From NCBI RefSeq assembly GCF_000718085.1, contig NZ_JOEC01000004.1:1-64000 (forward strand): a DNA stretch of 64,000 bases. Reading direction: 5' to 3'. The notes below the pieces were generated by a model that did no database searches, was not told the origin of the DNA, and saw nothing but the letters and a program-made list of their open reading frames with translations. Of this stretch, positions 1 to 6,493 are shown in pieces. Each line of letters begins with the position of its first letter. Position 1 is the first letter of the stretch. The translations under genes were made by a program, and so were the position numbers. Source of the stretch: Mycetocola saprophilus. GTDB taxonomy: Bacteria; Actinomycetota; Actinomycetes; Actinomycetales; Microbacteriaceae.

Positions 1-97
1 CCACGGTCCACCACACCGACATTTCGTGCGGCACCAGATCCTCCGACGGATGCGGGACAGCACCGGACGGCTTCGGATCCGGACGATCCCCGGTCAT
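1..97 (-). CDS. Partial 5' end of a mobile-element gene
   Basis: Only the first 32 codons lie in the window (begins MTGDRPDPKPSG, reads on to HEMSVWWTV at the edge). The ATG overlaps the stop of the preceding leftward gene in an ATGA junction, so it is translationally coupled to the HTH/antirepressor cluster. No family can be recognised from the fragment. Its position suggests another phage or integrative-element early gene. Confidence 0.6.
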   Translation of the reverse strand, partial: MTGDRPDPKPSGAVPHPSEDLVPHEMSVWWTV

Positions 98-579
98 GCC
101 GCGTCTCCCAAGATCATGGCTGCCAGCAGGGAAGCCTCACCCGGGCCGGTCGCACGGCGCGCGATCAGGCCACGCACCGCCGCCACCTCACCCGCCCCGG
201 GCGGGGCTGCCGGCATGTACCCGATACGCAGGTCCATATCCAGGCCGCGCCCGGCCCGCTGCTTCGCCAGCTTCTGCTCAAACGTCAACGGCTTCGGCGG
301 CGGAGTAGGCCGAGGCGGACGAGCCGCCCGCGGGGCGCGCGGGGCCGGGGCCGGACGCTTGCGCGTCTTCGCCAATTGGGCAGCCTTCGCCGCCGCAGCT
401 TCCTCGGCAAGCGCCACCTTGAACGCCTCCACATCAACACGGCGATACCGTGGCGTCCCCGTAGCGGACACCCGCGGCGGCAACGCCCGGCCCGCCCGCG
501 TCCGCGAGTACACGGTCGCGCGCGCCCAACCCATCACCACGGCCATTTCCTCGGTCGTCAACAGATCCTCGGCGCTCAT
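94..579 (-). CDS. Helix-turn-helix DNA-binding protein (excisionase/MerR-like)
   Basis: 161 aa. Residues about 5-55 (LLTTEEMAVVMGWARATVYS, then a YRRVDVEAF segment) have the layout of excisionase/MerR-type winged helix domains that recognise a target in phage and plasmid elements. The middle is a basic Ala/Pro/Arg-rich linker (about 60-105), followed by a short C-terminal helical part. It overlaps the Rha-like gene upstream by 4 nt (ATGA) and the partial gene downstream by 4 nt, so the three are one operon. The precise role (excision, gene control or terminase-like partner) is not visible from the sequence. Confidence 0.7.
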   Translation of the reverse strand: MSAEDLLTTEEMAVVMGWARATVYSRTRAGRALPPRVSATGTPRYRRVDVEAFKVALAEEAAAAKAAQLAKTRKRPAPAPRAPRAARPPRPTPPPKPLTFEQKLAKQRAGRGLDMDLRIGYMPAAPPGAGEVAAVRGLIARRATGPGEASLLAAMILGDAA

Positions 580-1358
580 TCCGCGTCCTCCTTCTTGAAA
601 TTGCGTGCGATCGCCTCCGCACCCTGCGGGGTGACCTTGAGCGTGTGCATCACCTCACCCTTGAACCTGGGCGCATCATGTCTCAACACCGGCCGGAAAT
701 ACGCCCGCTTCTGCGAGTACGCCGAATAGCGCACCATCTTCACGAGGTCCTGCTGCTTCTCCGACCAGCGAGTCGAGGTCTCCTCGTAGATCCAGCCGCG
801 CGCGATCAACGCCTCACGCAGCTCACCCTCCGGGATACCGATAGTCTTCGCCACGGTCCGCAGCAACAGAAGATCCTCGTCCGCGACGAACTGATCCACA
901 TACGAAACCTTCGGGGAATCGATCTGGATCTTCGCCTCGAGCGCCGCGGTCTGCTCCACGGTCGCCGCGAGCTCCCGCAGCGCACCCGCATACGTCGCCG
1001 GGAGCGCGGGCGAGGTGAGCGCCTGCTTCATCGCGTAGAACTGCTTGACCAGTTCCAGCTTGAAACCGACCACCGCATCGCTGTTGCGCATGAAGGTCAT
1101 GAGCAGTGTGGACTGCGGCTCGTTCAGCAGGGCGACCTGCAGAGCGGGCCCGGGCACCCCGGGCCGATCTCGCGTTTGAAACGCGAGATCGCCAAACTGC
1201 TCAAGTGCAGGGGTGTTCGTGCGAATCAACTCGAGAACGTTCTTGTGCTGGGTACCCGTTCGCTCCGAGATCATCAGCGATGAAACCCGCGGTTCACCGT
1301 TCACCGTTTCAAGGACCGAGGCGGCGACCTGCGCCCCGAACGGGGCTACCGCGCTCAC
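576..1358 (-). CDS. Rha-family phage regulator with KilAC antirepressor domain
   Basis: 260 aa. Residues about 20-115 fit the Rha phage regulatory domain: SSLMISERTGTQHKNVLELI early on and a helical FKLELVKQFYAM at the end. After a helical linker (about 120-160), residues about 160-255 fit the KilAC-type C-terminal DNA-binding domain (GELREALIARGWIYEE, VTPQGAEAIARN). Such proteins act as antirepressors or lysogeny modulators in phages. The start is GTG at 1358, preceded by a strong ribosome site (GGAGGAGACGA). It overlaps the following HTH gene by 4 nt. Confidence 0.85.
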   Translation of the reverse strand: MSAVAPFGAQVAASVLETVNGEPRVSSLMISERTGTQHKNVLELIRTNTPALEQFGDLAFQTRDRPGVPGPALQVALLNEPQSTLLMTFMRNSDAVVGFKLELVKQFYAMKQALTSPALPATYAGALRELAATVEQTAALEAKIQIDSPKVSYVDQFVADEDLLLLRTVAKTIGIPEGELREALIARGWIYEETSTRWSEKQQDLVKMVRYSAYSQKRAYFRPVLRHDAPRFKGEVMHTLKVTPQGAEAIARNFKKEDAE

Positions 1359-1417
1359 TCGTCTCCTCCTACAGTGGGGGCGTCCACACTGCCCGTGGAC
1401 CCATCAGAAGGAGAAAC

Positions 1418-1621
1418 ATGAGCTGGGATATGTACTACAACGGACAACGGATCGGAAGCGGCTTGTCCGACGACACGAAGAGCCAGATTAGTACCACCAT
1501 CGACGAAGGAATCAGGGAGAGGGAGCCCGTTTGGATTAAAGGCCTCCACCCTGACGGAAGTGTCTTGGAGCTCCTCGTTACTCCGGGCGTTCCCTTTTGG
1601 TGGTATGCCAGCAAGGGCTGA
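1418..1621 (+). CDS. Small hypothetical mobile-element protein
   Basis: 67 aa, MSWDMYYNGQRIGSG at the start and VPFWWYASKG at the end. ATG at 1418 has a good ribosome site (AGAAGGAG about 6 nt upstream). No family recognised. The aromatic-rich, glycine-turn pattern looks like a small beta-rich domain. It runs opposite to the antirepressor cluster and is followed by a hairpin terminator at 1733. An antisense frame (1355-1705, minus) is also open with a plausible ribosome site and a GTGA junction to the Rha-like gene, so strand choice here is not certain. Confidence 0.55.
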   Translation: MSWDMYYNGQRIGSGLSDDTKSQISTTIDEGIREREPVWIKGLHPDGSVLELLVTPGVPFWWYASKG

Positions 1622-1732
1622 CCAGGTAACGCCGGGCTCGAGGAACTTGTTTCGGTTCTCAGGCTGCGAGTGCACGGACTCGTTTGATACAGTGTGCTTA
1701 TTCATAGGTGCACGTCCTTTCGTGTAGTTGGA

Positions 1733-1760
1733 CGCCCCGTTGCACCGGGGCGTTCTTCAT
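1733..1760 (+). terminator. Hairpin terminator after the small rightward gene
   Basis: Stem CGCCCCG (1733-1739) pairs with CGGGGCG (1746-1752) over a short loop, followed by a T-rich run (TTCTTCATTT). Downstream of the 67-aa gene and before the oppositely oriented Cys-rich gene, so it may separate convergent transcripts. Confidence 0.6.
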
Positions 1761-1783
1761 TTGGTCGAGATTCCCCGGAGGGA

Positions 1784-1951
1784 TCATCCATGCTTCTGGG
1801 GCCAGCTGGTGCCACAAATGCACAGGTGCACGTCGTCATGCACGAGCGAGTCCCTACACTCGTGGGTGCGCCCTGGGGCCTCCGTATGCTTTGACTTGCA
1901 GCGGACACGAATGTCACGAATGACCGGGCGGCGCGGGGGTTCCGGTGCCAT
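1784..1951 (-). CDS. Small cysteine-rich protein, putative zinc binder
   Basis: 55 aa. ATG at 1951 has an excellent ribosome site (AGAGGAG, 6 nt spacing), which is the main reason for calling it. The protein is basic at the N terminus (MAPEPPRRPVIRDIRVRC) and carries four cysteines (RCKSKH, HECRDS, LCICGT), a pattern compatible with a small zinc-binding fold. Proteins of this size with CxC/CxxC sets are common in actinophage early regions. Function unknown. Confidence 0.6.
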   Translation of the reverse strand: MAPEPPRRPVIRDIRVRCKSKHTEAPGRTHECRDSLVHDDVHLCICGTSWPQKHG

Positions 1952-2126
1952 GTGTTTCTCCTCTGTTATGTGTGCGCGTTTGCGCCGTGCCGCCTCGGGG
2001 GTCGATCCCGACAAGACCCCGGCACCAAACGGCACCCCAGGGGACGGCATTAAAGACAGGCGTGGGGTCGCCCCCGTTCACTACTGCCTGCCACCGGGCT
2101 GCTAGCCGGTGGGCTTCGCGACGCAC
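1914..2126 (-). CDS. Possible small mobile-element protein
   Basis: 70 aa, GTG at 2126 preceded by AAGGAACGTAG (AAGGA, 7 nt spacing). Begins MRREAHRLAARWQAV. It would overlap the Cys-rich gene by 38 nt, which lowers confidence. Apart from this frame, 1952-2398 shows no gene I can support. Confidence 0.3.
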   Translation of the reverse strand: MRREAHRLAARWQAVVNGGDPTPVFNAVPWGAVWCRGLVGIDPRGGTAQTRTHNRGETHGTGTPAPPGHS

Positions 2127-2398
2127 CTACGTTCCTTGGCGGGGCCGACGCGGTTGGTCCGCTGCTCCCTCTCGCCGTATTAGTCACTGGTCATCTGCGC
2201 ATTCCTTCTCGCGCCCCAAACGATGACCGGAAATATCCTCGGTGCTTCGCTGTGTTCAGTTGTTGGCTGGGATCCAGCCGAAGTTCGGTATCTACGCCCG
2301 GTTTTGGGCGCGACAATTACCCCTCTATTGGGGTGGCTTTGAAATCGACCTTTTACGCAGGTCGGGCGTGGGCCGCGCACAGAGGCGGCGGGGGAGCA

Positions 2399-2647
2399 CT
2401 AGGCGCTGTTCAGCAGCGAGTTGATACGCGCGGAACGGGAGCGCTTAGTAGCAGTAGTGGGAGCCTTTTTCGGCTCGTGCCGGAGCATTTCGGAAACTCG
2501 GTCGATGTCCCCTTGGGACATGCGCCGGTTACGCGGGGAATACTCCACGTGAGGCCACCTCCCGGAGTAGACCGCCTTGCGGACTACGTCATACGGGAGC
2601 TGCAACGCCTCGGCAACCTGCGGCAGCGTGAACATCTGGTGATCCAT
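2399..2647 (-). CDS. Small helix-turn-helix (excisionase-like) protein
   Basis: 82 aa. Residues about 5-50 (MFTLPQVAEALQLPYDVV, then VYSGRWPHVEYSPRNRRMS) have the excisionase/HTH_17 layout: helix, turn, recognition helix, then a beta wing. The C terminus is Lys/Arg-rich. Its ATG shares a base with the stop of the upstream regulator gene (TAATG), so the pair is one operon read leftward from the divergent switch. A role as excisionase or second repressor is inference. Confidence 0.7.
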   Translation of the reverse strand: MDHQMFTLPQVAEALQLPYDVVRKAVYSGRWPHVEYSPRNRRMSQGDIDRVSEMLRHEPKKAPTTATKRSRSARINSLLNSA

Positions 2648-2886
2648 TACGCCGCCGCGGATGCCTCAGCGGAGCCAATGATCAGGGAGGGGAGGGGCAC
2701 CTGCAGGATTGCTGCGATCTGCCCGAGTTCACGGATCGTGAACTGTGCGGGATCCGCGAGGCGGCGGATGAGAGTCTTGTATGCGATGCCGGTGTTCTCT
2801 GCCACCCAGGCGACGCTACGTCCGTTGTTTGAGATAGCAGCCTTGACGCCGAGAGTGGCGTCTGCTGCGCTGTTCTGATTGGTCAT
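2647..2886 (-). CDS. Putative Cro/repressor-like HTH regulator of the element
   Basis: 79 aa from ATG 2886 (MTNQNSAADATLGVK). Residues about 20-65 form an HTH: VAWVAENTGIAYKTLIRRL then FTIRELGQIAAILQV. A longer reading from ATG 2907 adds MVNYSSH, but that ATG lies inside an operator and no ribosome site precedes it. The 2886 ATG falls 6-7 nt after a clear -10 hexamer, so a leaderless mRNA starting at the ATG fits better. It diverges from the HTH gene at 2982, as in cI/cro-type switches. Confidence 0.7.
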   Translation of the reverse strand: MTNQNSAADATLGVKAAISNNGRSVAWVAENTGIAYKTLIRRLADPAQFTIRELGQIAAILQVPLPSLIIGSAEASAAA

Positions 2887-2892
2887 ATGGCT

Positions 2893-2921
2893 ACTGTAAT
2901 TGACCATTTGGGCAATTGCAA
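2893..2921 (-). promoter_or_regulatory. Leftward promoter of the element switch
   Basis: Minus-strand -35 TTGCAA (2916-2921), 17-bp spacer, -10 TACAGT (2893-2898). The predicted start point coincides with the A of the ATG at 2886, implying a leaderless transcript. The spacer is almost entirely filled by the palindromic operator at 2898-2917, so binding there should block polymerase. Confidence 0.65.
2898..2917. promoter_or_regulatory. Operator O2 of the element switch
   Basis: Imperfect palindrome: AATTGACCA, two bases, TGGGCAATT (one mismatch between arms). It shares the TTGACC core with the operator at 2939-2961, so one regulator probably reads both sites. It overlaps the leftward promoter spacer. 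Confidence 0.6.
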
Positions 2922-2938
2922 GCTTGAAAAGTGGCCTA

Positions 2939-2961
2939 TTTGGTCAACTAAGTTGACCAAA
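2939..2961. promoter_or_regulatory. Operator O1 of the element switch (perfect palindrome)
   Basis: Perfect 11+1+11 palindrome: arm TTTGGTCAACT (2939-2949), centre A, arm AGTTGACCAAA (2951-2961). It ends 7 bp before the rightward -10 (TACTAT, 2969-2974), i.e. covers the -35 region of the rightward promoter. Confidence 0.7.
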
Positions 2962-2968
2962 AGGGTGC

Positions 2969-2981
2969 TACTATTGCGTAC
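2969..2981 (+). promoter_or_regulatory. Rightward promoter -10, leaderless start
   Basis: TACTAT at 2969-2974 is followed after 7 nt by the ATG at 2982. There is no ribosome site between, so the mRNA is probably leaderless, as for lambda cI made from PRM. No good -35 is visible; the operator palindrome occupies that place. Confidence 0.5.
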
Positions 2982-3227
2982 ATGGGAAACTACGAAGAAG
3001 GCCGCGCATACGAAGATGCGGTCGTAAAGCAGTTGAAGGCCGAGATCTCGGCGGCCGACTATTCAGTCAAGAGCTTCGCCGAGAAGCTGGGTATGAACTA
3101 CTTCACGATTCGCCGCTACCTAACCGGAGAGCGCGAAATGCCGTTCGGTGTGTTCGCGCAAATCTGCGCCGCGCTTAAGATCGACCCGGCCGACCTGATG
3201 GCCCGAGCGATAGCGCGCATGAAGTAA
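2982..3227 (+). CDS. Phage-type HTH repressor (XRE-like)
   Basis: 81 aa. After an acidic N terminus, residues about 25-72 form an HTH domain (YSVKSFAEKLGMNYFTIRRY, then a wing and FAQICAALKIDPADLM). It consists of little more than the DNA-binding domain: no C-terminal autocleavage peptidase is present. It diverges from the regulator at 2886 across two matching operators, so it is the likely partner in a repressor/Cro-like pair. Which of the two maintains the integrated state cannot be decided from sequence. Confidence 0.75.
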   Translation: MGNYEEGRAYEDAVVKQLKAEISAADYSVKSFAEKLGMNYFTIRRYLTGEREMPFGVFAQICAALKIDPADLMARAIARMK

Positions 3228-3231
3228 GAGA

Positions 3232-3293
3232 GGCGGGAGCCACCCCGAGGGCGACGGCGACACCAAATACGTCCCCGAGGGTTGGCTCTCGCC
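3232..3293 (+). terminator. Long hairpin after the repressor gene
   Basis: GGCGGGAGCCACCC (3232-3245) pairs with GGTTGGCTCTCGCC (3280-3293) with two mismatches. It starts 5 nt after the repressor stop. No T-run follows, so termination is inferred from position only. Confidence 0.4.
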
Positions 3294-3355
3294 GCATTGC
3301 GGGCAGTAGTCCTCGGCAAGGGCAGGTGTGCGAATGTGTCAATTCTCTCCAAGTT

Positions 3356-3375
3356 ATTCGAACGTTTGTTCGAAT
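3356..3375. promoter_or_regulatory. LexA-type SOS box
   Basis: Perfect palindrome ATTCGAAC-GTTT-GTTCGAAT, matching the CGAAC-N4-GTTCG SOS box of actinobacteria and Bacillus. A -10-like TATTAG (3375-3380) abuts the right arm, so a rightward LexA-controlled promoter is plausible. It would transcribe across the att site; no convincing gene follows before the tRNA fragment. The rest of 3294-3532 shows no gene. Confidence 0.75.
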
Positions 3376-3532
3376 ATTAGCGCACGCGTCGGACTTTTGC
3401 ATGACACCAACACGGGGCAATTTCACGTTGACGCCGTCAACGCTAGACGGTTATTCGTGGCCACTTAGGGCCACATGTGAACATCTACACCCGCGTAATT
3501 CCGCGCCAGACACGCCCGGGCTGGCCGCTCGC

Positions 3533-3560
3533 GCGGGTTCAAATCCCGCCGTCTCCGCCA
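3533..3560 (+). other. att site: 3' fragment of a tRNA gene (probably tRNA-Ser)
   Basis: T-stem GCGGG, loop TTCAAAT, T-stem CCCGC, then CGTCTCC, discriminator G and CCA. This is a complete tRNA T-arm plus 3' acceptor strand, but no matching 5' acceptor (GGAGACG) or anticodon arm lies upstream. Actinobacterial tRNA-Ser genes often carry this acceptor. The fragment marks where an element integrated into a tRNA 3' end; the intact tRNA is expected beyond the left edge. Confidence 0.8.
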
Positions 3561-3564
3561 CAAT

Positions 3565-3617
3565 CAACAGCCCCGACATCCGCTCAGTGCGAGCGAATGC
3601 CGGGGCTGTTGTCGTTT
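3565..3617 (+). terminator. Terminator probably belonging to the interrupted tRNA gene
   Basis: CAACAGCCCCG (3565-3575) pairs with CGGGGCTGTTG (3601-3611), with extra CAT/ATG pairing inside, then GTCGTTT. It lies 4 nt after the tRNA CCA end, as expected for the original tRNA transcription unit. Confidence 0.75.
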
Positions 3618-3704
3618 CGGCCTCTGCCTCTGCTTCGGTCCCTGCCTCTGTTTCGGGGGCTGCCTCTGCCTCGGGTTCGGCCGTGGTGGCGGGGAAAGCG
3701 ATTT

Positions 3705-3791
3705 CTCTCCACATCCTGTCCACACCCCCTGCGGCGTTTTGCACACCGGTTTCCACAGGTTTCAACAGAGTTATCCACAATCTGTGGAGAG
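3705..3791. promoter_or_regulatory. Cluster of DnaA-box-like 9-mers
   Basis: A perfect TTATCCACA (3771-3779) accompanies CTCTCCACA (3705-3713), CTGTCCACA (3716-3724), TTTTGCACA (3737-3745), GTTTCCACA (3749-3757) and, on the minus strand, CTCTCCACA near 3783-3791. These are 7-9/9 matches to TTRTCCACA within 87 bp. dnaA and dnaN are not in the window, so this is either a DnaA-titrating cluster or an origin-like site near the att. Confidence 0.5.
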
Positions 3792-4946
3792 TACGGTGGT
3801 CGAGTTCCTGATCTCCAGGGTGAGCCCCATCTGTTCGGCCAGGGTTTCGGCGGCGGTGCCCACGGCATCCCGAAACTGGGCGAGATTTCCGCCGGGTTCG
3901 GGGAACATCCCGATCACGGCCAGGACGCGGCCGTCCCGCCGCACATCCGCGCGCCCCACAAAGCGGGCACCCACCAGGACGCCGAGGACGTAGTGTCCAT
4001 AGGTCCGCTTCGTTGCCGGCTTATAGGCCTCAAACGTGTAGTCAAAATTGAAGATGCGACGGCTGCGGTCGCGATCCCGAATCAGTGGATCGAAGGGCCC
4101 GATGAAGCGGGGATCCTCGGGGATCGGTTCGGGGGACGCGGCGATCGCGGCGGTTTCGGAGTCGGGACTCAGCCAGGCGGGGGTTCCCCACCCCTCCACC
4201 CGGGCGGGCAGCGCGTCCCCGTGTTCCAGGCCGAAGCCCGCATCGGCGGGTACCAGGTTGTAGTGCCGGGCCACATCCGCGGCGGTGGCGATGCCCAGCG
4301 AACGGATCGCGCGGTTGGCGAGCCCCACCAGGACCTCGGCGCGGGTGGGAACGCTGTCGCGTAGGCCCGCGGGGATGCGGCGCTCGGGGACGTCGTAGAT
4401 TCGGCGGTTCAGCCGACGATCGGTGCTGACCACCTCGCCGCGCCACAGCAGGTGTTCGGTGATGCGTTTGCTCTCGGACCAGTCCCAGTCCCCGCCCGCG
4501 CGTGGGGCCGTCTCCTCGATCCGGGCGAGGGTGAGTCCGTGATCGCTCGAGCGGACCATCGAGGTGACCGCGGCGAGTTCGGTCCCGCCGGGGGCGTCTC
4601 GTCGCTGGGCCGCGGCGAGCCGGTTGAGCCGGAACAGGGGCCAGTCCTCGATCGGGATGAGGGCGGCGGCATGGGTGTAGGTCTCAAACGATATGGCCTC
4701 CCCGCGGGACCAGAGCCGCGCGTCGATATCGCCGGCTCGGGCCGCCCGCGGAAGCCGGGCCAGGCAGGTGAGGCGATGGGCGCGATCCACGCGGGTGAGG
4801 GCGTCTAACTGAATGAGCCCCACACGGCGTAGGACCGTGCGGGGCTCATCCGCCTGTCCCGGCAGGTGGCTTGCGGTCACCGCGAGGTGACGAGCCGCTT
4901 CGGGGCTGACAGTGATGGTGTGGTGCGGGGAGTTGTGGAGAGGCAA
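3771..4946 (-). CDS. AlkZ/YcaQ-type winged-helix DNA glycosylase
   Basis: 391 aa from TTG 4946, chosen because ACGGAG lies 7 nt upstream; the frame stays open to 5075 without a better start. The family excises alkylated or crosslinked bases using tandem winged helices. Seen: the GLIQLDALTRV segment near residue 40, whose Q-L-D matches the catalytic QxD/Q motif of AlkZ; a central winged-helix part with W-R-G-E-V; and the family's FIGPFDPLIRDRDRS and FNFDYTFEAY near residues 285-310. Length fits the family (about 380-410). The stop codon overlaps the DnaA-box TTATCCACA. Confidence 0.8.
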   Translation of the reverse strand: MPLHNSPHHTITVSPEAARHLAVTASHLPGQADEPRTVLRRVGLIQLDALTRVDRAHRLTCLARLPRAARAGDIDARLWSRGEAISFETYTHAAALIPIEDWPLFRLNRLAAAQRRDAPGGTELAAVTSMVRSSDHGLTLARIEETAPRAGGDWDWSESKRITEHLLWRGEVVSTDRRLNRRIYDVPERRIPAGLRDSVPTRAEVLVGLANRAIRSLGIATAADVARHYNLVPADAGFGLEHGDALPARVEGWGTPAWLSPDSETAAIAASPEPIPEDPRFIGPFDPLIRDRDRSRRIFNFDYTFEAYKPATKRTYGHYVLGVLVGARFVGRADVRRDGRVLAVIGMFPEPGGNLAQFRDAVGTAAETLAEQMGLTLEIRNSTTVLSTDCG

Positions 4947-5170
4947 CGGGGTCTCCGTTCGTCTAAACGCCGACCGGATCGGGCGGAGCACGAGGCACCC
5001 TCGGTGGGCCGAGGAGATACACCGGGATCGGTGCGGTGCCGACGTACCGCGCGAGGGGTTCGCGCCGCCGCACAAAAGTAACCACGCTAGCTGTGAATGT
5101 TGCCCATGGAAGATAGAAGAATGCTGAGTTTTTAGGACAAAACTACAGACATGTGTTATGAGTCCAACCG

Positions 5171-6256
5171 CTATGCAGGGCCGGATCCGAAGAGCAATCC
5201 GAGCAGATAGGTCACGCCCGCGGCACCGAATCCGATGGCCAGCTGGCGCAGGGCCCGCTTGAGCGGCGACGCCCCGCTCAGCACGCCGACGATCGCGCCG
5301 GTGCCCAGCAGGGCCGCGCCCACCAGGACCGCGGCAACCAGGACCGCGGCGAATCCGCCCAGGCCAAACAGGTAGGGCAGCACCGGGATGATCGCGCCCG
5401 AGGCGAAGAAGAGGAAGCTTGAGGTGGCCGCACCCCAGGCGGTTCCCAGCGACTCGTGGTCGGCCTCGGTCTCCTCGGCCACCGGTGCCTCCGGTGCGCC
5501 GTCGTGGGTGCAGGGAAGGCCCGCGAGGATCTCGTGTGCGTGATCGATCGACTCATCGGTTTCCATCCCACGGGCCCGGTACACCAGGGCCAACTCGTTG
5601 GCGTTGATGTCGAGGTGGGGAACCGCGCTCTGGGCCTCGGGGTTCGGGGTCGAGGCATCCAGAAGCTCGCGCTGTGAACGCACGGACACGTACTCACCCG
5701 CACCCATCGAGAGTGCGCCGGCGAGCAGCCCGGCCACACCGGCGGCGAGCACCACCGAGGTCTCCACGCCGGTCGCGGCCATACCCAGCACCAGGGCCAG
5801 GTTGGACACCAGGCCGTCGTTTGCACCAAAGACGGCCGCCCGGAAGGAGCCGGAGAGCTGGATCCGGCTGCGGGCCGCCAGGCCTCGGACAACCTCCTCG
5901 TGGATGCGCTCGTCGGCGGCCATCGCGTCGGTGGCGTGAACATCGGCTCCGTAGGGGGAGCGAGCCTCGGTGCGCTGCATGAGGGCCAGCACAAAGACCG
6001 GGCCGAAGTGGCGGGCGAGGAAGCAGCGGAAGCGGGTGCGCATCGCCACCGGCCGGGGCTTGCCGGCGTGCTCGCCCAGGAGGTTGAGCCAGTGCTGTTC
6101 GTGGCGACGCTCGGCCTCGGCGAGGGAGGTGAGGATCTCGCGCTCCTCGCCGCTACGGGCGTCGGCGAGGTCCTGGTAGACGGCGCGTTCGGCGCGCTCA
6201 TCGGCGAGATATCTGCGCCAGCGACGGATCTCGGTGGGGGTGGGGGTGATGGTCAC
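5171..6256 (-). CDS. Ferritin-like/VIT1 family Mn/Fe transporter
   Basis: 361 aa from GTG 6256 (AGGAG 7 nt upstream). Residues about 1-145 are a ferritin-like helical domain with the metal-binding EAERRHEQHW motif; residues about 150-361 are the VIT1/CCC1 membrane domain with GANDGLVSNLALVLGM and GALSMGAGEYVSVRSQRE and five hydrophobic helices. Such fusions (MbfA-like) move Fe(II) or Mn(II) across the membrane, usually exporting it from the cytosol. A manganese riboswitch immediately upstream indicates that Mn is the relevant signal here. Confidence 0.9.
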   Translation of the reverse strand: MTITPTPTEIRRWRRYLADERAERAVYQDLADARSGEEREILTSLAEAERRHEQHWLNLLGEHAGKPRPVAMRTRFRCFLARHFGPVFVLALMQRTEARSPYGADVHATDAMAADERIHEEVVRGLAARSRIQLSGSFRAAVFGANDGLVSNLALVLGMAATGVETSVVLAAGVAGLLAGALSMGAGEYVSVRSQRELLDASTPNPEAQSAVPHLDINANELALVYRARGMETDESIDHAHEILAGLPCTHDGAPEAPVAEETEADHESLGTAWGAATSSFLFFASGAIIPVLPYLFGLGGFAAVLVAAVLVGAALLGTGAIVGVLSGASPLKRALRQLAIGFGAAGVTYLLGLLFGSGPA

Positions 6257-6276
6257 GATACGGCTCCTGGCTTTGG

Positions 6277-6307
6277 GCCGAAGCGCTCGAATGGCGGCTT
6301 CGGCTAC
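6277..6307 (-). promoter_or_regulatory. Riboswitch expression platform
   Basis: Two mutually exclusive stems sit between aptamer and start codon. Minus-strand CTTCGGCTAC (6317-6326) can pair with GTAGCCGAAG (6298-6307). The same GCCGAAGC can instead pair with GCTTCGGC (6277-6284), just before the AGGAG ribosome site. The first stem also competes with aptamer helix P1 (CTTCG/CGAAG), giving a switch cascade. There is no T-run, so translational control is more likely than termination. Confidence 0.55.
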
Positions 6308-6316
6308 GGTCAATAA

Positions 6317-6432
6317 GTAGCCGAAGGTCTCGCTCGCCCCGCGTGCGGGGTGGGCTGCCGGGCTTGCGCCAGTATGTCGACAGACCGCTTTGCGATTGTG
6401 ATAATCGCCGGTGGGAACTACTCCCCTTCGTT
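6317..6432 (-). ncRNA. yybP-ykoY manganese riboswitch aptamer
   Basis: On the minus strand the leader begins AACGAAGGGGAGTAGT and ends GAGACCTTCGG, with the internal TGTCGACATACTGGCG segment. These are the conserved P1/L1/L3 elements of the yybP-ykoY Mn2+ riboswitch, which turns on Mn exporters when Mn is high. P1 is CGAAG (5') with CTTCG (3'). It directly precedes the VIT1-type transporter gene. Confidence 0.92.
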
Positions 6433-6493
6433 GAAGCCAGTGTAGCGTAAATGGCTCTGATCAGGGATTCGGTGCACCGAACTTGTGTGATCC

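Noticed and set aside
1355..1705. 116-aa minus-strand frame antisense to the 67-aa gene, with GAAAGG upstream of ATG 1705 and a GTGA junction to the Rha-like gene
   Set aside because: Kept only as an alternative. The plus-strand gene has the better ribosome site and a more protein-like composition, and a terminator-like hairpin lies between 1705 and the next upstream gene.
2180..2380. 66-aa minus-strand frame in the gap before the excisionase-like gene
   Set aside because: No ribosome site before its GTG, no recognisable motif, and composition like out-of-frame reading.
3451..3780. 109-aa minus-strand frame containing an AETAGFEPARAA-like segment
   Set aside because: That segment is the antisense translation of the tRNA T-arm, a well-known spurious peptide. 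The Glu/Ala-rich part comes from a CTCTGCCTCGG simple repeat.
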